DNA of 64,000 bases, taken from JAPOUP01 sp026708635 (GTDB lineage: Bacteria; Pseudomonadota; Alphaproteobacteria; Rhodobacterales; Rhodobacteraceae). The stretch spans positions 3,596,001 to 3,660,000 of the forward strand of contig OZ241336.1 of NCBI GenBank assembly GCA_965200115.1, written 5' to 3'. The translations under genes were made by a program, and so were the position numbers. The notes under the pieces were generated by a model. That model had not been told where the DNA came from, did not search any database, and was given only the letters and a program-made list of their open reading frames with translations. This document shows, piece after piece, positions 52,604-61,748 of the stretch (positions are counted from its first letter, which is position 1; every line of letters starts with the position of its first letter).

Positions 52604-53292
52604 TTTGTTTTTCCTTGACACGGGTTCCAGCATTTGGCATAGAGACGGGGGCCGCCACCCTGGCCCGGAAATCCGGAAAATGAATCGACTTTCAAGACCG
52701 AAAGATCCCGCCAGTCGCTTTACAAATCTTCCCGCTTCACCGCGTCTCTTCTTTTTATCTCCTCTTCCCCGGCCTTTAAACGTTCTTCCTGCGCCGCCAG
52801 AATGACCGAAGGCAGCCAGAAAGACCAAAACAGGGCAACGCAGCCCAGACTAAGAGCGGAGCGTTTCAGAAAAAGAACGCCCTCTCTGTAGAACCCGGAA
52901 ATCTGTTGCGCATCAAGTATGGCGGCAAACTCGGACCTATCGTTCGCGCGCGCAGGCCAAAACAGGTCATAGGCGTTATCTATGCGTACAAACTTTCGCG
53001 GGAAAATGAGAACTCAGGGATAATCCAGGCCTGTCCAATACAGGCAGTGAGAAAAATCCTAGATCTTTAGGGAATATCCCGGTCGAGCGGAATTAAAGAC
53101 ATACACTAAGGTGTCCTTCCGGAGACAGGTGATAGCCCGGGTCCCCGTCTTCAGGGAAATCCTCAAATCGTTTCCCGGATTTCCGGGCCGAGGCGGCGGC
53201 CCCTGTTTCATACCAAATGTCGGAGCCCACATCAGGGAAAAACAAATCATGGCATGGATTTGGGCACTAGGGTATATAATCTCCCAAAATTA
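52561..53292. repeat. Pair of about 118-bp inverted repeats flanking 0.5 kb
   Basis: Arm 52561-52678 and arm 53173-53292 are reverse complements with about 85 percent identity by eye (shared GATTATATACCCTAGTGCCC and CGGAAATCCGG). They enclose a membrane-protein fragment. The outer edges supply the stop codons of mazG on the left and of a short minus-strand frame on the right. Either two copies of one small element or the ends of a larger one. Confidence 0.65.
52720..53013 (-). pseudogene. Single-TM protein fragment lacking a start
   Basis: A 97-codon frame preceded by a stop with no ATG/GTG/TTG before strong protein-like sequence: NAYDLFWPARANDRSEFAAILDAQQISGFYREG, a TM helix ALSLGCVALFWSFWLPSVIL, and a charged helical tail EERLKAGEEEIKRRDAVKRE. 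Lower GC. Probably the C-terminal part of a membrane protein truncated by rearrangement. Confidence 0.45.
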
Positions 53293-53449
53293 GGGCCGCT
53301 TCCTGAATGCAGGCCCGGAAGGCCTCCCCGATTTCGACGCGAAATTTCCAGATGATGAACAACTCCCGCGCACTTTCGGGATCGAGATATTCCAGCGGCC
53401 TGACGGGAAACCGGTGCCAGGCCTCTGATACGAACTCTCCCACGAACAT
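53267..53449 (-). CDS. Short hypothetical frame next to inverted repeat
   Basis: 60 residues (MFVGEFVSEAWHRFPVRPLE...WKFRVEIGEAFRACIQEAAL), protein-like but without a clear ribosome site; the last residues GDYIP and stop lie in the inverted-repeat arm. Could be a small cytoplasmic protein or a gene piece like the mazG end. No family recognised. Confidence 0.3.
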   Translation of the reverse strand: MFVGEFVSEAWHRFPVRPLEYLDPESARELFIIWKFRVEIGEAFRACIQEAALILGDYIP

Positions 53450-53665
53450 GGGGCTGTCTGCCTGTATGTTGTGTGTATGGTAGCTCCAGCATACTAGGAG
53501 GACAGCCCCGTTTCCATGCCCAGCCGTCGAATAAATGCCCGTTTCCGGGGAAAAATCGCCCGGCCGCGGAGTTCTGCAGGAGGCTCTATTCCCAAAATTT
53601 TACCGATTGATAAAATTTCAGAACATGGCACAATCACGGGAATCGCATGTTTTCTGGAGCCCGGA

Positions 53666-55021
53666 ATGCCGAATTCGCCCCTGACTCCCGGTATCGCCGC
53701 AGCCCGTCTTGAGCGCGGGCGGATCGTATCCAATTTCGCCGATCTGCACCCGCCGCTCGGCCCGCATGAAGCGGCTGTCGCCGCCGACCGCTGCTACTTC
53801 TGCCACGACGCGCCCTGCGTTACGGCATGTCCGACCGAGATCGATATCCCGCTGTTTATACGGCAGATCGCTACGGGAACTCCGGAAGCGGCCGCGCGTA
53901 CGATCCTTGGCCAGAACATCCTCGGCGGCATGTGCGCGCGGGTCTGTCCTACGGAAACCCTCTGCGAGCAGGCCTGCGTAAGGGAAACCGCGGAAGGAAA
54001 GCCTGTCGAGATAGGCCGGCTTCAGCGCTTCGCCACCGACACCGTGATGGGGCTGGACGGCCACCCGTTCGCGCGCGCCGCCGCCACCGGAAGGCGGATA
54101 GCGGTGGTCGGCGCCGGACCGGCCGGTCTCTCCTGTGCCCACCGCCTGGCGATGTACGGCCACGATGTGGTGATATACGACTCTCGGGACAGACCCGGCG
54201 GTCTCAATGAATTCGGCATCGCGAGCTACAAGACCGTCGACGGCTTCGCCCAGGCCGAGATTCATTGGCTAATGGGAATTGGAGGCATCGAACTGCGCCA
54301 GGGGGAGGTATTGGGGAGCGGCCTGCGAATTGAGGATCTCCGGAGGACATACGATGCCGTCTTTCTGGGAATCGGTCTCGCCGGCGTCAATTCGCTCGGT
54401 GTCGCGTTCGAGGAAAACGAAAACGTTGCCGACGCGATCGAATTCATCGCCGAGCTGCGTCAGGCCTCCGACCTGATGATGATGGAAGTCGGACGCAATG
54501 TCGTCGTGCTCGGCGGCGGAATGACGGCGATCGACGTCGCGGTACAGTCGAAACTTCTTGGAGCCGAGAACGTCACCATAGTCTACCGCCGCGGGCGTGA
54601 GCGGATGTCGGCGAGCGGGTACGAGCAGAAACTGGCGACGTCGAAAGGCGTGCGGATTGTAACGAACGCCCGACCGGCCGCCGTGATCGGGAAGGAAGAT
54701 GCCCTCAAAGAAATCGAGTTCGAGTATACGAGGGATATAGACGGCGGGATCGCCGGAACCGGCGAAACCTTCCGTTTGCCGGCGGATCAGGCGTTCCGGG
54801 CGATCGGCCAGCGGCTTGGAGAGGTGCCCGAGGCTCTGGAGCTTGAGGGTGGGAAGATCAGGGTAGGTATGGACGGGGCAACATCGTTGGATGGTGTCTG
54901 GGCCGGCGGTGACTGCGCTACGGAAGGTGAGGATCTCACTGTAACGGCGGTCGCGCAGGGGCGCGACGCCGCTGAATCCATCCATAGGGTGTTGACGGAA
55001 GACCCGGTGCCGGGCCGATGA
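53666..55021 (+). CDS. preT: NAD-dependent dihydropyrimidine dehydrogenase subunit PreT
   Basis: 451 residues. An N-terminal Fe-S domain (CYFCHDAPCVTACPTEIDIPLFIRQI and GGMCARVCPTETLCEQACVRE), FAD site VVGAGPAGLSCAHRLA, and NAD(H) site VVLGGGMTAIDVAVQSKLLGA, the glutamate-synthase-small-subunit architecture of PreT. It takes electrons from NADH and passes them to PreA for reduction of uracil and thymine. I chose ATG 53666, since the frame upstream reads through the divergent gap without homology. preA follows after 180 bases. Confidence 0.92.
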   Translation: MPNSPLTPGIAAARLERGRIVSNFADLHPPLGPHEAAVAADRCYFCHDAPCVTACPTEIDIPLFIRQIATGTPEAAARTILGQNILGGMCARVCPTETLCEQACVRETAEGKPVEIGRLQRFATDTVMGLDGHPFARAAATGRRIAVVGAGPAGLSCAHRLAMYGHDVVIYDSRDRPGGLNEFGIASYKTVDGFAQAEIHWLMGIGGIELRQGEVLGSGLRIEDLRRTYDAVFLGIGLAGVNSLGVAFEENENVADAIEFIAELRQASDLMMMEVGRNVVVLGGGMTAIDVAVQSKLLGAENVTIVYRRGRERMSASGYEQKLATSKGVRIVTNARPAAVIGKEDALKEIEFEYTRDIDGGIAGTGETFRLPADQAFRAIGQRLGEVPEALELEGGKIRVGMDGATSLDGVWAGGDCATEGEDLTVTAVAQGRDAAESIHRVLTEDPVPGR

Positions 55022-55201
55022 AAGTTTCACGAAGGACATTGCATTCCCTTGCGGTGCCGGACATCCGCGGGCGGGAAATTAATGTGGACGTCTACGGTTT
55101 GATGAATCCGACTCCGGTATCCGGTGGACCGCTTGGACGGGTGGCCGCGGATGCGCGTCCGGCGGGTAGCCATCAGCAATCGCAGGTCAGGAGGTGTGGA
55201 A

Positions 55202-56524
55202 ATGGCCGATCTAACGAGTGAATTCGTCGGCATAAGGTCGCCGAACCCGTTCTGGCTGGCGTCCGCCCCGCCGACGGATAAGGAATACAACGTCCGCCGG
55301 GCCTTTGAGGCCGGTTGGGGCGGAGTGGTCTGGAAGACGCTGGGTGAGGCAGGTCCGCCGATCGTCAACGTCAACGGACCGCGCTACGGCGCCGTTTGGG
55401 GCGCGGACCGGCAGCTGCTGGGCCTCAATAACATCGAACTGATCACTGACCGGCCCCTGAATGTGAATCTGGGCGAGATCAAGGTCGTTAAGCGCGACTA
55501 TCCGGATCGTGCGGTGGTTGTTTCGCTCATGGTCCCGTGCAACGAGGCTGCGTGGAAGGCGATTCTTCCCCTCATCGAGGACACCGGCGCGGATGGCATT
55601 GAGCTGAACTTCGGCTGTCCGCATGGAATGAGCGAGAGGGGTATGGGATCGGCCGTCGGTCAGGTGCCGGACTATATCGAGATGGTGACCCGATGGTGCA
55701 AGGCGAACACGCGCATGCCGGTGATCGTCAAGCTGACGCCCAACATCACCGACATCCGCTATCCCGCGCGGGCGGCCAAGGCGGGAGGCGCGGACGCCGT
55801 TTCGCTGATCAACACCGTGTCGTCAATCACTTCCGTTGACCTCGACACCTTCAGCCCGGAACCGTCGATTGACGGCAAAGGCAGTCACGGGGGCTATTGC
55901 GGACCCGCGGTGAAGCCGATCGCGCTGAACATGGTTGCGTCGATCGCGCGTGACCCCGAAACCGCGGGCCTTCCCATTTCCGGAATCGGCGGTGTCACCG
56001 CATGGCGGGATGCCGCTGAATTCCTCAGTCTGGGGGCCGGCAACGTTCAGGTCTGCACCGCCGCGATGACCTACGGTTTCAAGGTGGTTCAGGAATTGAT
56101 CAGCGGCCTGTCAATCTGGATGGATGGAAAGGGACACGGATCGGTTTCTGGCATTGTGGGCCGTGCGGTTCCGAACGTGACCGAATGGCAGCATCTGAAC
56201 CTGAATTACGTGACCAAGGCGCGCATCGATCAGGACTCCTGTATCCGTTGCGGGCGATGTTTCGCCGCGTGTGAGGACACGAGCCATCAGGCGATCTCAA
56301 TGTCCCGGGACCGGGTGTTCGAGGTGATCGATGCCGAATGCGTGGCCTGCAATCTCTGCGTAAACGTCTGCCCCGTCGACGGTTGCATCACGATGGAAAG
56401 GCTGCCGGCGGGTGCCGTCGATGAACGCACCGGCAGGAAGGTCGTGGCGGATCACGGGGACTGGACCACGCATCCGAACAACCCAATGGCGAACAACGCG
56501 GTCGGATCAAACCCGAGCCCGTGA
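55202..56524 (+). CDS. preA: NAD-dependent dihydropyrimidine dehydrogenase subunit PreA
   Basis: 440 residues, AGGAGGTG before ATG 55202. A class 1/2 dihydroorotate-dehydrogenase-like FMN barrel (SPNPFWLASAPPTD, NFGCPHGMSERGMG, VIVKLTPNITD, ISGIGGVTAWRDAAEFLSLGAGNVQVCTA) is followed by two [4Fe-4S] ferredoxin motifs (CIRCGRCFAAC and CVACNLCVNVC). With PreT it performs the first step of reductive pyrimidine degradation. The later steps (hydantoinase, ureidopropionase) are not in the window. Confidence 0.93.
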   Translation: MADLTSEFVGIRSPNPFWLASAPPTDKEYNVRRAFEAGWGGVVWKTLGEAGPPIVNVNGPRYGAVWGADRQLLGLNNIELITDRPLNVNLGEIKVVKRDYPDRAVVVSLMVPCNEAAWKAILPLIEDTGADGIELNFGCPHGMSERGMGSAVGQVPDYIEMVTRWCKANTRMPVIVKLTPNITDIRYPARAAKAGGADAVSLINTVSSITSVDLDTFSPEPSIDGKGSHGGYCGPAVKPIALNMVASIARDPETAGLPISGIGGVTAWRDAAEFLSLGAGNVQVCTAAMTYGFKVVQELISGLSIWMDGKGHGSVSGIVGRAVPNVTEWQHLNLNYVTKARIDQDSCIRCGRCFAACEDTSHQAISMSRDRVFEVIDAECVACNLCVNVCPVDGCITMERLPAGAVDERTGRKVVADHGDWTTHPNNPMANNAVGSNPSP

Positions 56525-57198
56525 GGGAGGGCGCCTGCGGGTGCGGTCCCGATCTCGGGCATGGGCTCTTTGTTCCCGCCCTGTCGAACGCGCCTGACTT
56601 CGGGTCCCGCGAATTGCGACGGTCGCTGCGGAGGTTTGGGGTCGTAGCGTCTAGGCTCCGCCACCTGCGACAGGTATCCCCTTACATTGAGCGACCACCT
56701 GGATCGTGGATCGCGGGAGCCGTGACGGGGAGACCGGCTCGTCGAGGGCGACCGGGACCGACCCTGTCGGCAGGATCCGCGTCGTTCCGGCGATTCACGA
56801 TGGGGCGAGTGGCCTTGACGGCCTGGGGCGCTTTTCTCCACGTCTTCACGCGTTAGGTGGAAACCGAGGGCGACCGGTCAGCGTGAACGCGATTGCGCAT
56901 CACTTTCGCCCACGATGTCGGTCAGTTCGGGAACCTGAATTCTGGGGACTGTCATTGACGGGAAACAGGATGATAGGGGCAATCGAGCGAAACGGATGGA
57001 GGCGACTGAAGGGTAGGGAAACCGGCGTGGTCGACCCGTACGCGCGGCGGCAATGCGGACGGAGGGGCGTTCGGGCCGACGCGGTATCCGTGGCGGTCGC
57101 GTCGGCCGGCGCCGCCTTTCTCTTTATGCTTGACGTAACGCGGATGCGGCCGCTATCGTCAGTTCCATGCAGGGGTTTTCCGCGGATTCTGACAGGCC
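56525..57198. other. Intergenic stretch, no gene seen
   Basis: About 670 bases after preA. Open frames on both strands are arginine-rich shadows. TTGACG at 57130 with CTATCG 17 bases on may be a weak promoter for the higB remnant. Confidence 0.35.
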
Positions 57199-57453
57199 GT
57201 GATCGTCGGATTCAGGGACAGGAGAACCGAGGCGTTCCACCAGGGACGGCGTGTGGTGGCCTTCTCGGTCTTCGCGCGCACCGCCTCGCGCAGGCTCGAC
57301 GCGGCCAAGGTACTGGGTAACCTGGCGCGTCCCGGCAACCGGCTGTAGGCGCTCAGGGGCCGACGCAGGGGGCAGTGGAACATCCGTGTCTGCTTCGTGG
57401 GGCCCAGGGCCAGCTCCGGCCCGACCGACGTCGAGATCGTGGACTGTCATTGA
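57199..57453 (+). pseudogene. HigB-type toxin gene with in-frame amber codon
   Basis: From GTG 57199 the frame reads VIVGFRDRRTEAFHQGRRV...RPGNRL, then TAG at 57346-57348, then ALRGRRRGQWNIRVCFVG...DVEIVDCH and TGA. The intact neighbour at 58014 has NRLEALRGDRAGQHSIRI at this point, so GAG to TAG is the likely single change. The product would be a 49-residue fragment lacking the RelE-fold catalytic half. The cognate higA downstream is intact. Confidence 0.8.
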
Positions 57454-57466
57454 AAGGAGGCATGCC

Positions 57467-57772
57467 ATGCGTGAGCCCATCCATCCCGGCGAGACGCTGC
57501 GCGAGGATCTCTACGCGCTCGGGATAAGCGCGGCCGAGCTCGCCCGTCGCATCGAGGTGCCGACGAACCGCATCACCGGGATACTGAACGACCGGCGCGC
57601 CGTCACCGGCGACACGGCGCTCCGGCTCGGCCGCTTCTTCAGCACTTCGGGCGAGTTCTGGCTCAACCTCCAGAAGCTCTACGAACTGCGCCTCGCCGAG
57701 GAGCGGAATGGTGCGGAAATCACCCGGCTGCCCGCGCTCGACAGCGGGAAGGGCCTGCCGGTGGCGGGCTGA
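57467..57772 (+). CDS. HigA-family antitoxin, now without functional toxin
   Basis: 101 residues, AAAGGAGG before the ATG. HigA/VapI-type XRE domain: REPIHPGETLREDLYALGISAAELARRIEVPTNRITGILNDRRAVTGDTALRLGRFFSTSGEFWLNLQKLYELRLAE. It would bind HigB and repress the promoter. Thirteen bases downstream of the disrupted higB; may still repress or neutralise related toxins. Confidence 0.88.
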   Translation: MREPIHPGETLREDLYALGISAAELARRIEVPTNRITGILNDRRAVTGDTALRLGRFFSTSGEFWLNLQKLYELRLAEERNGAEITRLPALDSGKGLPVAG

Positions 57773-58013
57773 CGGACGAAGGTCCCCGAACCGCCGTACG
57801 GCTTCCGAGCGACACTAGAGGAAGCGCAAGGCAACGACTCACTGCTTGGACTTCCGCATGGGCAGAGTCATTTGCTCGGCATGCATTGGCGACGACGGTG
57901 CAGGGTGAGCGGGCGCCCGCTCATCCGCTATTGCCGCACAGCATGGCAGAGGGCGAAGAGTTGAACACCGGAGCGCTTTATGGAATTCGTAATTCAGTCT
58001 ATAGTCGGCCCGC

Positions 58014-58292
58014 ATGATACGAAGTTTCAGAGACCGGGAGACGAGGAGCTTCTTCGAGGGTCAACGCGTCGCTGCCTTTCAGGGCTTCGCTAGACAGGCG
58101 GCGCGCCGTCTGGTTCTGCTCGACAGCGCGGAGAAGCTCGGTGACTTGGCCGCGCTGCCGAGCAATCGGCTGGAAGCGCTGCGGGGCGACCGTGCCGGTC
58201 AGCACAGCATTCGGATCAACGTGCGGTGGCGCGTCTGTTTCCGGTGGACGGACGACGGGCCGTGCGATGTGGAGATCGTGGATTATCACTGA
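58014..58292 (+). CDS. higB: HigB-family toxin (RelE fold mRNA interferase)
   Basis: 92 residues: MIRSFRDRETRSFFEGQRV...RQAARRLVLLDSAEKLGDLAALPSNRLEALRGDRAGQHSIRINVRWRVCFRW...DVEIVDYH, a complete HigB/GraT pattern. The usual Q-W-S-I-R-I-N is Q-H-S-I-R-I-N here (Trp to His), a possible activity change. Cleaves ribosome-bound mRNA when free. TATAGT 12 bases before the ATG suggests a very short leader. Confidence 0.9.
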   Translation: MIRSFRDRETRSFFEGQRVAAFQGFARQAARRLVLLDSAEKLGDLAALPSNRLEALRGDRAGQHSIRINVRWRVCFRWTDDGPCDVEIVDYH

Positions 58293-58303
58293 AGGCATCT
58301 GAT

Positions 58304-58609
58304 ATGAACGTGAAGAACGGAATGAGGCCGGTGCATCCGGGTGAGGTCCTGCGCGACGAAATTGACGAGCTGGGACTTTCCGCCAATGCGTTGTCGAAGG
58401 CGCTGGGTGTACCGGTGAAACGGGTCACGATGATCCTTAACGGGCAGCGGGGCGTCAGCGCGGACACGGCGCTGCGGCTTGCGCGGTATTTCGGGACGAC
58501 GCCGCAACTCTGGATGAACCTGCAGAAGACCTGGGAGCTTCGCCAGGCGGAGGCCGTGGCCGGTCGCGAGATCGAGGATAGGGTGACGCCGCGCCAGTCA
58601 GCGGCGTAA
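58304..58609 (+). CDS. higA: HigA-family antitoxin
   Basis: 101 residues, 11 bases after higB. XRE fold with the GraA/HigA signature: MRPVHPGEVLRDEIDELGLSANALSKALGVPVKRVTMILNGQRGVSADTALRLARYFGTTPQLWMNLQKTWELRQAE. Binds HigB and autoregulates the operon. About half identical to the orphan antitoxin at 57467, so cross-talk between the two is possible. Confidence 0.92.
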   Translation: MNVKNGMRPVHPGEVLRDEIDELGLSANALSKALGVPVKRVTMILNGQRGVSADTALRLARYFGTTPQLWMNLQKTWELRQAEAVAGREIEDRVTPRQSAA

Positions 58610-59124
58610 GGGCACGGCAGTCCATGCCTGTTCCCGTATTCAGTCGCTGATGATTCCGCCCCTCAAGGCGTTCGCGGACGCTGAAGCGCCGCTCACCGAA
58701 GTTCGGCAACGAATCACTGCCGCCGAAGGGCTCTCTTCCGAAAATCTTCGGGAAACGCTCCCGAACGGCGGCGGGCGGTCTTCGTTAACCACGTGAGCTG
58801 GGCCGTGCTCCGCATTGAGGACGCCGGGCTGCGCGACCTGCGGGACATGGAGGAGGTGACATCCTCGTCATGATCCCCCTCCCGCCGGAGGAAGATCCGG
58901 AACGAAACCGTGGCGGACGTCAATGACGACGGTTTACGGGCCGAACTGAAGAGGGTTCGGGATAACGTCGATCACCTCTCATACCAGCCCGGAGAATATC
59001 GCGCCAAGCGCTATCCGATGTTGCGGGGCTGTGTCAGTATTGCCGACCGGGACATTCAAGGGAAATGTGATTGACGCGCGTCTTGACCGCTCCCACATTG
59101 TCGGGACAGATTGGAGACCGCGTC
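58610..59124. other. Gap with gene debris
   Basis: About 515 bases. Short protein-like pieces (SWAVLRIEDAGLRDLRDMEE near 58800) and the 3' ends of frames suggest decayed genes, but no family can be named. TTGTCGGGACAGATTGG near 59100 precedes tacA. Confidence 0.35.
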
Positions 59125-59436
59125 ATGTTGAGTTTCACCGATGCCGAAGCGCGTGCGGACGAGAGGGCAACCGACCGCATCGAGATGCGCGTGAGGCCGA
59201 GCGACAGGAAGCGAATGGAGCGCGCCGCCGAACTGACGGGGGTCAGGCTCGCGACGTTCGTCAGGGCGTCGGCCGCGCGGGGAGCGGAACGGGTTCTTAG
59301 CGGGTATCAGGCCACGGCGCTTTCGGAGCGCGACCGGCGCACGCTGCTAGAGGCGCTCGACAATCCGCCGCCGCCGACGGGCGCGGCCCGGGATGCGATT
59401 CGCGCATACCGCTCCCGCATCGCCAATGCAGGGTGA
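59125..59436 (+). CDS. tacA: TacA-type (DUF1778) antitoxin
   Basis: 103 residues. Ribbon-helix-helix DUF1778 protein: RIEMRVRPSDRKRMERAAELTGVRLATFVRASAARGAERVL, then the toxin-wrapping C-terminal tail (TALSERDRRTLLEALDNPPPPTGAARDAIRAYRSRI). Normally neutralises a GNAT toxin (TacT) encoded next. Start at ATG 59125 (GGAGA upstream); the longer frame from 59071 has no ribosome site. Confidence 0.88.
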   Translation: MLSFTDAEARADERATDRIEMRVRPSDRKRMERAAELTGVRLATFVRASAARGAERVLSGYQATALSERDRRTLLEALDNPPPPTGAARDAIRAYRSRIANAG

Positions 59437-59537
59437 CGGAGACCGCGAGGCCGCCAGACCCATGTCCTCGGCATCGTCGACCACGAGTTCGTGGCGCCGC
59501 TGGTTAAAAAAACCGTTCTGAACCCGGGTGGCGGTAG

Positions 59538-59756
59538 CGAGGGGAAGCGGTTGACGCTCGTAGCCGGGCACTGAATGTTGCGGACGAAGTGGCGCTCAGG
59601 CCGGTCGCACTGTATGTGGTCGACGACGGCGGGAGCGAGACCTTCGCGCGTCGCATGGAATTTTACCGCCGCCTCGGCTTCCGGAGCTTTCGGGATCGAC
59701 CGGAGAGGATGTTCATCGCCATCGACACGATACTGGGCATGTTCGGCGAGGAATAG
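59538..59756 (+). pseudogene. Remnant of a TacT-type GNAT toxin
   Basis: The frame ending at 59756 reads RALNVADEVALRPVALYVVDDGG, RMEFYRRLGFRSFRDRPERMFIAIDTI, the last third of TacT acetyltransferases (A-R-x-F-Y-x-x-x-G-F). The SAM-independent acetyl-CoA loop and the rest of the N-terminal half are missing or scrambled between tacA and here, and a stop at 59535 lies just upstream. So tacA is an orphan antitoxin. Confidence 0.7.
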
Positions 59757-59826
59757 CGGGACGGTGCCCAGCCGATTCTCGGCGCGCGCGTACCCATCTT
59801 TCGACTACCGGCGACAATTAACGCTA

Positions 59827-61142
59827 CCCCGGCGCCACTCCGAAGCGCAACGCCCGGCCCTTTCCGGAGCGAGGGCGGAGCCCGAGCGGAGGGAAGGGCC
59901 GGGCGTTGCGCTTTTCGCGCCCTCCGACCCCTCCGATTCCGCACGGAAACGCTCGGTCCCTTTGGATCCGAGCCTAACCGGCGCCTCCGGGCGGCGCAAG
60001 ACATGCCTGCGGGCACGCCGCGGACGGTCCGCGGCGCGTGGAGCCTCCATGTTTCGCGTCAAGTCCGGATCCGGGCTTTTCCTCAGGGAGGCCGCGCCCG
60101 CAGGAACGCCTCGTCCGGCGTCAGGTAGCCAAGGACCCTGCGAGGCCGGGCGTTCAGGCGGTCCTGGACGGCCCTCACCTCGGCGTCCGCCACTTTCCGG
60201 AAGTCCGTGCCCTTCGGCAGGTATCCCCTCACCAGGCCGTTGGTGTGCCCGGTCGGGCCGCGCTCCCACGAGTGGTAGGGCCGCGGGAGGAGGAAGTCCG
60301 CGCCCGGCGCCGCCGGGACGCGGGCGTGACCCGCGAACTCTTTCCCGTTGTCGACGGTCACCGTGTGCACGGGAAGGGAGCCCAGCATGCCGGTCATGGC
60401 GGCCCCGACCGCGGCCGCGGTCTTCCTGTCGACGCGCCGGAGGAGCGTGTACTTGGACGCACGGTCCACCAGGGACACCACGGCCCCGCTGTGGCCGGCC
60501 CCCACGATCGTGTCGGCCTCCCGGTCACCGACCCGCTCCCTCCCCTCCACCACCGCCGGGCGCTCCGGGATGTCCACCCGGCCCGGGATGTGGCCGCGGC
60601 CCGCATGGGCCCCGCCCTTCCGGTTCGGCCTCTTTCCCCGGCGGCGCAGGTGTCGCCACAGCCCGCCCCCGGCCCTGCGGTCGGCGTGGACGTGCCGCTG
60701 GATCCACTGACGCCCCGCCACCTGATGGCCCTCCAGGCGCAGCCTTCCCGAGACCCGCTCCGGGCTCCAGCCCCGCACCAGCCGCTCCTCCACCATGCGC
60801 CACAGCTCCGGCGTCATCTTCCTGGGGACCGACGGGGCCGCGCCGCGGCGCCTAGGCATGCCGGTAACCCCGGGCTCCGCCATTGCGCCGGATCCCGCGC
60901 GAGACCGAGGACGGACTGCGCCCCAGCTGGCGGGCGATCGCCCCGTTCGAATGCCCGCTTTTCCCCGTGGCGTGGATCCGGCATCTCCCGGGGTGGGTCA
61001 GGTGGCGCTGGCCCTCGGGCATGACAGTCTCCTTGCTTCATCACAGGGACTGTCGCCGCCATCCGGCCGATTCGCAACATCATGCGTTGCCTCAGCCGGG
61101 ATTCACCCACATCGGGTGTTGCACTTCACTGTGGAACGGGGG
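59827..61142 (-). mobile_element. IS30-family insertion sequence, copy 2 (transposase degenerate)
   Basis: 1316 bases with the same end sequences as copies 1 and 3 (CCCCGGCGCCACTCC at left, CCCCCGTTCCACAG read inward at right) and a 3-bp CTA duplication (59824-59826, 61143-61145). More diverged than the other two. It inserted into the left terminus of the 59810-63501 element. Confidence 0.85.
60083..61022 (-). pseudogene. IS30 transposase, frameshifted copy
   Basis: The N-terminal frame (ATG 61022) encodes MPEGQRHLTHPGRCRIHA...SNGAIARQLGRSPSSV and stops at TAG 60852-60854; the catalytic part continues in another frame from 60883 (VPRKMTPELWRMVEERL...DNGKEFAGHARV...ERGPTGHTNGLVRGYLPKGTDF). 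DDE residues are present but E-H to G-H type changes and the frameshift make it inactive. Probably mobile only in trans from copies 1 or 3. Confidence 0.8.
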
Positions 61143-61748
61143 CTATTATTTTTCGCGTTAATTGTCGCCATATCAATTTTTGGCCGTTTCGGTTTGGGTC
61201 ACGAGCCGAATAGGGGCTCATTCAGCCTCTATCTTTTTCACAAAGTTGTCATTTTATGTTGATTGTCCTGTGAGGAAGGGGTAAGACAGAGTCACAGAAA
61301 CGTGTGCATGCGGTGAAGTGGACCGGGACGGGACGCGCTATCGACAAGGCCTCACCCGAGAGAATCAAGGTAAGGACTATTATCATGAAGATTTCTTCAA
61401 AATTGGCCGTAATTGGTTGTTTTGCAATAATCGGCACACTTGTCCTGTTTTCGCCACAGCAGGTGCATGCACAGTGTATCGATTGCGCTCCTCCGACTGC
61501 TGATCGGCTCAATCAGTTGTGCATTGAAGAATGGCGAAAATCACGCGCATTTACCGAACAAGGGTGTAAGGGAGTATGGGTCAGTTGGGACTCCTATAGA
61601 CCAACTTCATATGATTTGGCGAGCTCAAGTTCAGAGTATTTTCACCAGGTGTTTTCGAGGTGCCTTGTAAATGTCAGGTGTGATAAAGGTTTAACTGGAA
61701 CTACACTAAGCACTGGCTTGCATAATGACGTATTGGATTTCTTTGAAG

